The position numbers were made by a program, and so were the translations under genes. The notes below the pieces were generated by a model that saw nothing but the letters and a program-made list of their open reading frames with translations, was not told the DNA's origin and made no database searches. A stretch of 7,490 nt of DNA, from positions 1 to 7,490 of the forward strand of contig CAJMQD010000038.1 of assembly GCA_905215425.1 (NCBI GenBank), given 5' to 3'. This DNA is from an uncultured bacterium (GTDB taxonomy: Bacteria; Bacillota; Clostridia; Oscillospirales; Oscillospiraceae). The number at the start of each line of letters is the position of its first letter. Position 1 is the stretch's first letter. Positions 4,393 through 7,490 of this stretch are shown one piece after another.

Positions 4393-5793
4393 ATGCTGGA
4401 ACCGGCAGAGAAGTTGATTGCAGAATACAACATGCTGCCTCCGGGGACAAAGGTGCTGTGCGCCCTGTCCGGGGGGGCGGATTCTGTGTGCCTGCTCCAT
4501 CTTCTGTACCGGCTGCGGCGCAGGCTGGACATTCAGGTGTCCGCCGCCCACTATAACCACTGTCTGCGGGGGGCGGAGTCCGAACGGGATGAGCGGTTTG
4601 TGCAGGAGTTTGTCACCCAGTGCTGTGGGCCGGACCACAGTCCGGGACCGCTGGGCGTAGCCCAGCCCCTGCCCGGTGTGGAGCTGGTCGTCGGCCGGGG
4701 GAACGTGGCCGCACAAGCGGCCCGGACCGGCCAGGGTATTGAGGAAACCGCCCGGCAGATGCGATACGATTTTCTTCAGCGGACCGCTGGAGAGCTGAAC
4801 TGTACGGTGATTGCCACCGCCCACAACGCGGATGACAATGCCGAAACGGTGCTCCTGCATCTGATGCGGGGCGCCGGTCTGCGGGGACTGGCGGGAATTC
4901 CGCCTGTGCGGGACAATATTATCCGCCCCCTGCTGACCACCACCAGAGCGGAGATTGAGGAGTGCCTCCGTACACAGGGGCTGCCCTGGGTGGAGGACAG
5001 CACCAACCGGAATGTGCAGTACGCCCGCAATTGGGTGCGGCACCTGATCGTCCCTGAGATACGAAAACGACAGCCGGACTTTGACCGCAAGCTGATCGAG
5101 TTTTCCGCTGTGGTGCGCAGCGACGAGATATATTTGGAACAGCTGGCTCAGCGGGCCATATCCGATGTGAAAGAGGAGAATGGGCGATTGGTTCTCCCTG
5201 CTGCGGCGGTGGGCGACCAGGCCGATCCCATTGCTCTGCGGTGTGCCCGCTTGCTGATGACCAAGGCCCGGAGCGGCGACAGCCGCTGCACCGCCGCCCA
5301 TCTGCGGGCGATAACGGAGCTGTGCCGCAGTTCTGACCCCTCCGCCCAAATCGACCTGCCCGGGGGGCTGCTGGCCCACAGGGAATACGATTTGCTGGTG
5401 CTGGAAAAAAGGGGACCGGAGCCTGCGGCAGAGGAAGCGGCGCTGTCCATGCCCGGCGCCATAGTCTGGGGCCGGTGGAGCATCAGCTGCCGTCAGGAGA
5501 GCTATTCCGGGCAAAAAAACACCCCGTGGGAGTTCTGGCTGGATGGGGCGGTGAGCGGCCTCACCGTGGACTGCCGCCGCACCGGGGATATTTTGGCCCC
5601 GCCGGGACGGCACACCAAGAGTTTGAAGCGGTGGCTGATCGAGGAAAAAGTTCCGGCGCGGCAGCGGGACAGCCTGCCGGTGTTCCGATGGGAGCAGCGG
5701 GTGGCCGCCGTGGGCGGTCTGGGTCCCGACCGGGCCGCAGCGGCCGGCGGACCGGGTCCGGCGTGGCACATACAGATCACACCTGTCAAATAA
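4393..5793 (+). CDS. tilS: tRNA(Ile)-lysidine synthetase
   Basis: TilS uses ATP to attach lysine to C34 of the CAU-anticodon tRNA-Ile, switching it from reading AUG to reading AUA; it is essential in most bacteria. The N-terminal PP-loop ATPase shows SGGADS (26-31), HYNHCLRG (53-60), IEETARQMRYDFL (116-128), TAHNADDNAET (142-152) and DSTN (202-205). The C-terminal TilS domain shows RRTGDILAPPG and KSLKRWLIEEKVP (about 395-425). Total length is 466 residues. Between C77 and V96, where relatives normally run straight from the helix after HxxH into a short IPLxVGRGDV-like strand, this protein has extra Pro/Gly-rich sequence of about 15 residues encoded by palindromic DNA. AAGGGTGGAT (4378-4387) supports the ATG. 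It is followed by hpt and ftsH, a conserved Firmicutes order. Function is near certain; the effect of the insert is unknown. Confidence 0.95.
   Translation: MLEPAEKLIAEYNMLPPGTKVLCALSGGADSVCLLHLLYRLRRRLDIQVSAAHYNHCLRGAESERDERFVQEFVTQCCGPDHSPGPLGVAQPLPGVELVVGRGNVAAQAARTGQGIEETARQMRYDFLQRTAGELNCTVIATAHNADDNAETVLLHLMRGAGLRGLAGIPPVRDNIIRPLLTTTRAEIEECLRTQGLPWVEDSTNRNVQYARNWVRHLIVPEIRKRQPDFDRKLIEFSAVVRSDEIYLEQLAQRAISDVKEENGRLVLPAAAVGDQADPIALRCARLLMTKARSGDSRCTAAHLRAITELCRSSDPSAQIDLPGGLLAHREYDLLVLEKRGPEPAAEEAALSMPGAIVWGRWSISCRQESYSGQKNTPWEFWLDGAVSGLTVDCRRTGDILAPPGRHTKSLKRWLIEEKVPARQRDSLPVFRWEQRVAAVGGLGPDRAAAAGGPGPAWHIQITPVK
4623..4676 (+). repeat. Palindrome cluster inside the tilS reading frame
   Basis: Perfect inverted repeats stack within about 54 bases. 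CTGTGG (4623-4628) pairs with CCACAG (4635-4640), and CCGGAC (4630-4635) with GTCCGG (4640-4645); these two compete. GCTGGGC (4650-4656) pairs with GCCCAGC (4660-4666) around GTA, inside an outer CCGGG/CCCGG pair (4642-4646 and 4672-4676). The reading frame passes through without stops and gives a Pro/Gly-rich peptide covering residues C77-G95. It coincides with the segment of TilS that seems extra compared with the family, which suggests a palindromic insertion rather than chance. That reading is inference. Confidence 0.5.
5722..5753 (+). repeat. Nested GC palindrome near the 3' end of tilS
   Basis: GGCCGC (5733-5738) and GCGGCC (5740-5745) flank a single A. Outside them GGTCC (5722-5726) pairs with GGACC (5749-5753). 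The DNA encodes GPDRAAAAGGPG, in the variable tail where the family usually has a Gly/Asp/Arg-rich turn before the last beta strand. The protein is not clearly longer here, so this may be only GC-rich coding sequence. Confidence 0.3.
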
Positions 5794-5891
5794 AGGACCC
5801 GCCGGGCGCGGACAAAGGGGGAAATCACAGAATACTCATCATACCGCAGAGGGCGGGAATCAAATATTGACACGGAAAGTGAGGATTATCC
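5794..5891 (+). other. tilS-hpt intergenic gap, no clear signal
   Basis: The 98-base gap contains no recognisable promoter pair, terminator or RNA gene. A consensus TTGACA occurs at 5867-5872, but no -10 box lies at the right distance. The GAGG at 5881-5884 is the hpt ribosome binding site. The likely reading is read-through from upstream. Confidence 0.4.
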
Positions 5892-6434
5892 ATGTTAGAA
5901 AAGGATATCGAAAAGGTTTTGCTGACGAAAGAGCAGCTGGAGCAGCGGGTGAAGGAGCTGGGCGCGCAGATCACCAAGGACTACCAGGGGAAGGATTTGG
6001 TGCTGGCTGCGGTGCTGCGGGGTTCCTATGTGTTTATGGCGGATCTGACCCGGGCCATTGACCTGCCGCTGACGGTGGATTTTATGGCAGTGTCCTCCTA
6101 TGGCGCTGGCACAGCCAGCTCCGGACAGGTGGAGATCAAGAAGGACCTGTCCGATTCCATCGCAGGCAAGGATCTGCTGATTGTTGAAGATATCCTGGAT
6201 TCCGGCAATACCCTTTACTACTTAAAGGATGTGCTCGCTGCCCGTCACCCCGCTTCGATCCATATCTGCACGCTGATGGATAAGCCTGAGCGCCGGGTGA
6301 AGCCCATTAAGGCGGATTACGCCGGGTTCCAGATCCCCGATGCGTTTGTGGTAGGCTATGGTCTGGACTATGCGGAAAAGTACCGCAATCTGCCCTATGT
6401 GGGCGTACTGAAGCCCGAGGTGTACGAGGGCTGA
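5892..6434 (+). CDS. hpt: Hypoxanthine (guanine) phosphoribosyltransferase
   Basis: This cytoplasmic purine-salvage enzyme joins hypoxanthine or guanine to PRPP, giving IMP or GMP plus pyrophosphate. At 180 residues it has the normal bacterial length. Visible features are [15 protein letters not shown] (the PPi-binding loop region), [10 protein letters not shown] leading into the flexible loop, and the PRPP-binding signature [14 protein letters not shown] with E99-D100 and D103-SGNT. The base-contacting region [31 protein letters not shown] carries the conserved Lys and the VVGYGLDY segment. ATG 5892 has GAGG (5881-5884) seven bases upstream. The tilS-hpt-ftsH order is typical of Firmicutes; in Bacillus subtilis HprT together with TilS has been reported to activate ftsH transcription, so the linkage may be regulatory here too (established there, inferred here). 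Confidence 0.97.
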   Translation: MLEKDIEKVLLTKEQLEQRVKELGAQITKDYQGKDLVLAAVLRGSYVFMADLTRAIDLPLTVDFMAVSSYGAGTASSGQVEIKKDLSDSIAGKDLLIVEDILDSGNTLYYLKDVLAARHPASIHICTLMDKPERRVKPIKADYAGFQIPDAFVVGYGLDYAEKYRNLPYVGVLKPEVYEG

Positions 6435-6472
6435 AGCAGACCCCTGAGTGCGCCGGCACAGGGCCGGAGCAC

Positions 6473-6490
6473 AGGAGGAAGGACGTGATC
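6473..6490 (+). promoter_or_regulatory. Double Shine-Dalgarno region deciding the ftsH start
   Basis: AGGAGG (6473-6478) is followed by AAGGACGTGATC (6479-6490), which matches the full anti-Shine-Dalgarno complement AAGGAGGTGATC at 11 of 12 positions. From the second element the core GGACG ends seven bases before the TTG at 6493 but sixteen before the in-frame ATG at 6502. This favours the TTG start. Confidence 0.6.
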
Positions 6491-6492
6491 GT

Positions 6493-7490
6493 TTGAAAAA
6501 AATGACGGGACGGGATCTGTCTCTGTATCTGGCGGTGCTGCTGGTGTTTTTTGCAGTGGTCAATATGATACAGGGCATGGACCGTCAGGATGAACCCAGC
6601 TACAATCAGATCCGCACCTATTTTGAGCAGGAGCGGGTAAAACGTTTTCAGGTAAAGGACGATACCCTGACACTGGAGCTGCGGGGAGAGGGAGACAGCA
6701 CCACCACTGTGACCTGCCAGCTGGGGGATTACCAGACCTTCTATCAGGATCTGAACGCGCTGATCGATGTGCAGCGCCAGAAGGGGATCATTGAGGACTA
6801 TGACATCCGCCCCGGGGTGGAGAGCGCCTGGTGGTATTCTCTGGTGCCTTACGCAGTTACACTGGGTGGACTGGCCCTGCTTTGGTATTTTATGGTCCTG
6901 CGCCGCAGCGGTGGAGTAGACGGCGGGGCTCCCGGAGCCAACAAATTCAGCCACGCCAAGGCCACATTTGCCGCGGATATGAGTCAGAAGGTCACCTTTC
7001 AGGACGTGGCCGGGGCAGATGAGGAGAAGGCGGAGTTGCAGGAAGTGGTAGACTTCCTGCGGGACCCGGAGAAGTACACCGCCCTGGGAGCCAGAGTGCC
7101 CAAGGGCGTTCTGCTGGTGGGCCCTCCCGGCACCGGAAAAACCCTGATCGCCAAGGCGGTGGCCGGTGAGGCCGGGGTGCAGTTCCTGTCCATTTCCGGC
7201 TCCGCCTTTGTAGAGCTGTATGTGGGTGTGGGCGCCAGCCGGGTGCGGGATCTGTTTGACCAGGCCAAGAAGGATGCCCCCGCCATTGTGTTCATCGACG
7301 AGATCGACGCCGTGGGCCGCCAGCGCGGTACCGGCCTGGGGGGCGGTCACGACGAACGGGAGCAGACCCTGAACCAACTGCTGGTAGAGATGGACGGATT
7401 TTCCGCCAACGAGGGAGTCATTGTCATGGCGGCCACCAACCGCCCGGACATTCTGGACCCCGCCCTGCTGCGGCCCGGCCGTTTTGACCG
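6493..7490 (+). CDS. ftsH: ATP-dependent zinc metalloprotease FtsH (5' part, cut by the window edge)
   Basis: FtsH is a membrane-anchored AAA+ hexamer that unfolds and degrades membrane and regulatory proteins. The 332 complete codons present cover the N-terminal half. They give a first membrane segment (about 9-27), an extracytoplasmic domain (about 28-112), a second membrane segment (about 115-136), the [16 protein letters not shown] entry to the AAA domain, Walker A GPPGTGKT (210-217), the pore-loop sequence [17 protein letters not shown], Walker B VFIDEID with D269-E270, and the second region of homology AATNRPD...LLRPGRFDR at the edge. The C-terminal AAA lid and the HExxH zinc-protease domain lie beyond the window and cannot be checked. 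Start TTG 6493 follows from the ribosome binding region; ATG 6502, three codons in, is the alternative. It follows hpt by 58 bases and is probably in the same transcript. Confidence 0.95.
   Translation, partial: MKKMTGRDLSLYLAVLLVFFAVVNMIQGMDRQDEPSYNQIRTYFEQERVKRFQVKDDTLTLELRGEGDSTTTVTCQLGDYQTFYQDLNALIDVQRQKGIIEDYDIRPGVESAWWYSLVPYAVTLGGLALLWYFMVLRRSGGVDGGAPGANKFSHAKATFAADMSQKVTFQDVAGADEEKAELQEVVDFLRDPEKYTALGARVPKGVLLVGPPGTGKTLIAKAVAGEAGVQFLSISGSAFVELYVGVGASRVRDLFDQAKKDAPAIVFIDEIDAVGRQRGTGLGGGHDEREQTLNQLLVEMDGFSANEGVIVMAATNRPDILDPALLRPGRFD

Noticed and set aside
2725..5769. A 1014-residue open frame on the minus strand opposite rplI, dnaB and tilS
   Set aside because: It lies antisense to two unmistakable genes, crosses an intergenic gap, shows no recognisable motif, and is rich in Gly, Gln, His, Pro and Val, as expected from the complement of GC-biased codons. 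It is a shadow of the real genes.
5867..5872. Consensus TTGACA upstream of hpt as a promoter
   Set aside because: No TATAAT-like hexamer lies 16-18 bases downstream; the expected place overlaps the hpt start codon with unrelated sequence.
6307..7377. A 356-residue minus-strand frame opposite hpt and ftsH
   Set aside because: It covers the hpt 3' end and the conserved FtsH AAA domain in antisense and has no recognisable motif of its own.
1..7490. CRISPR arrays, tRNA or rRNA genes, insertion sequences, toxin-antitoxin or defence genes
   Set aside because: None was seen on either strand: no regularly spaced direct repeats, no recognisable structural RNA, no transposase motif, and all long plus-strand frames are accounted for by housekeeping genes.

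Overview
The window looks like chromosomal core DNA from a Firmicutes bacterium, probably a GC-rich gut clostridium of the Oscillospiraceae type. That placement is inferred from three things: the gene set (a GdpP-type cyclic-di-AMP phosphodiesterase, and the tilS-hpt-ftsH block typical of Firmicutes), the strong GC preference at third codon positions, and an intergenic palindrome resembling repeats I recall from that family. No marker gene here fixes the species.

Layout. Positions 1-253 form a divergent promoter region. A sigma-A-like promoter on the minus strand fires leftward toward a gene of which at most the first codons are present. A strong extended -10 promoter on the plus strand fires rightward. 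From 254 to the right edge all genes lie on the plus strand: gdpP (254-2239), rplI (2324-2770), dnaB (2956-4311), tilS (4393-5793), hpt (5892-6434) and the first half of ftsH (6493 to the edge). Gaps are 58-185 bases. I see no convincing intrinsic terminator and no strong internal promoter, so the six genes may be co-transcribed from the promoter at 172-200.

How the genes relate. All are housekeeping genes: c-di-AMP breakdown, a large-subunit ribosomal protein, the replicative helicase, the lysidine synthetase for the AUA-reading tRNA-Ile, purine salvage, and the membrane AAA+ protease. In Bacillus subtilis the gdpP-rplI-dnaC(helicase) block and the tilS-hprT-ftsH block lie apart on opposite sides of oriC; here they abut.

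I found no defence system, mobile-element gene, CRISPR array or RNA gene. The most unusual material is in palindromes: a degenerate dispersed-repeat-like element between rplI and dnaB, overlapping mutually exclusive hairpins between dnaB and tilS, and a palindrome-dense stretch inside the tilS reading frame that appears to add about 15 residues to the enzyme. GdpP also has Asn where the DHHA1 GGGH motif normally has His. These are candidates for checking, not proven new systems.
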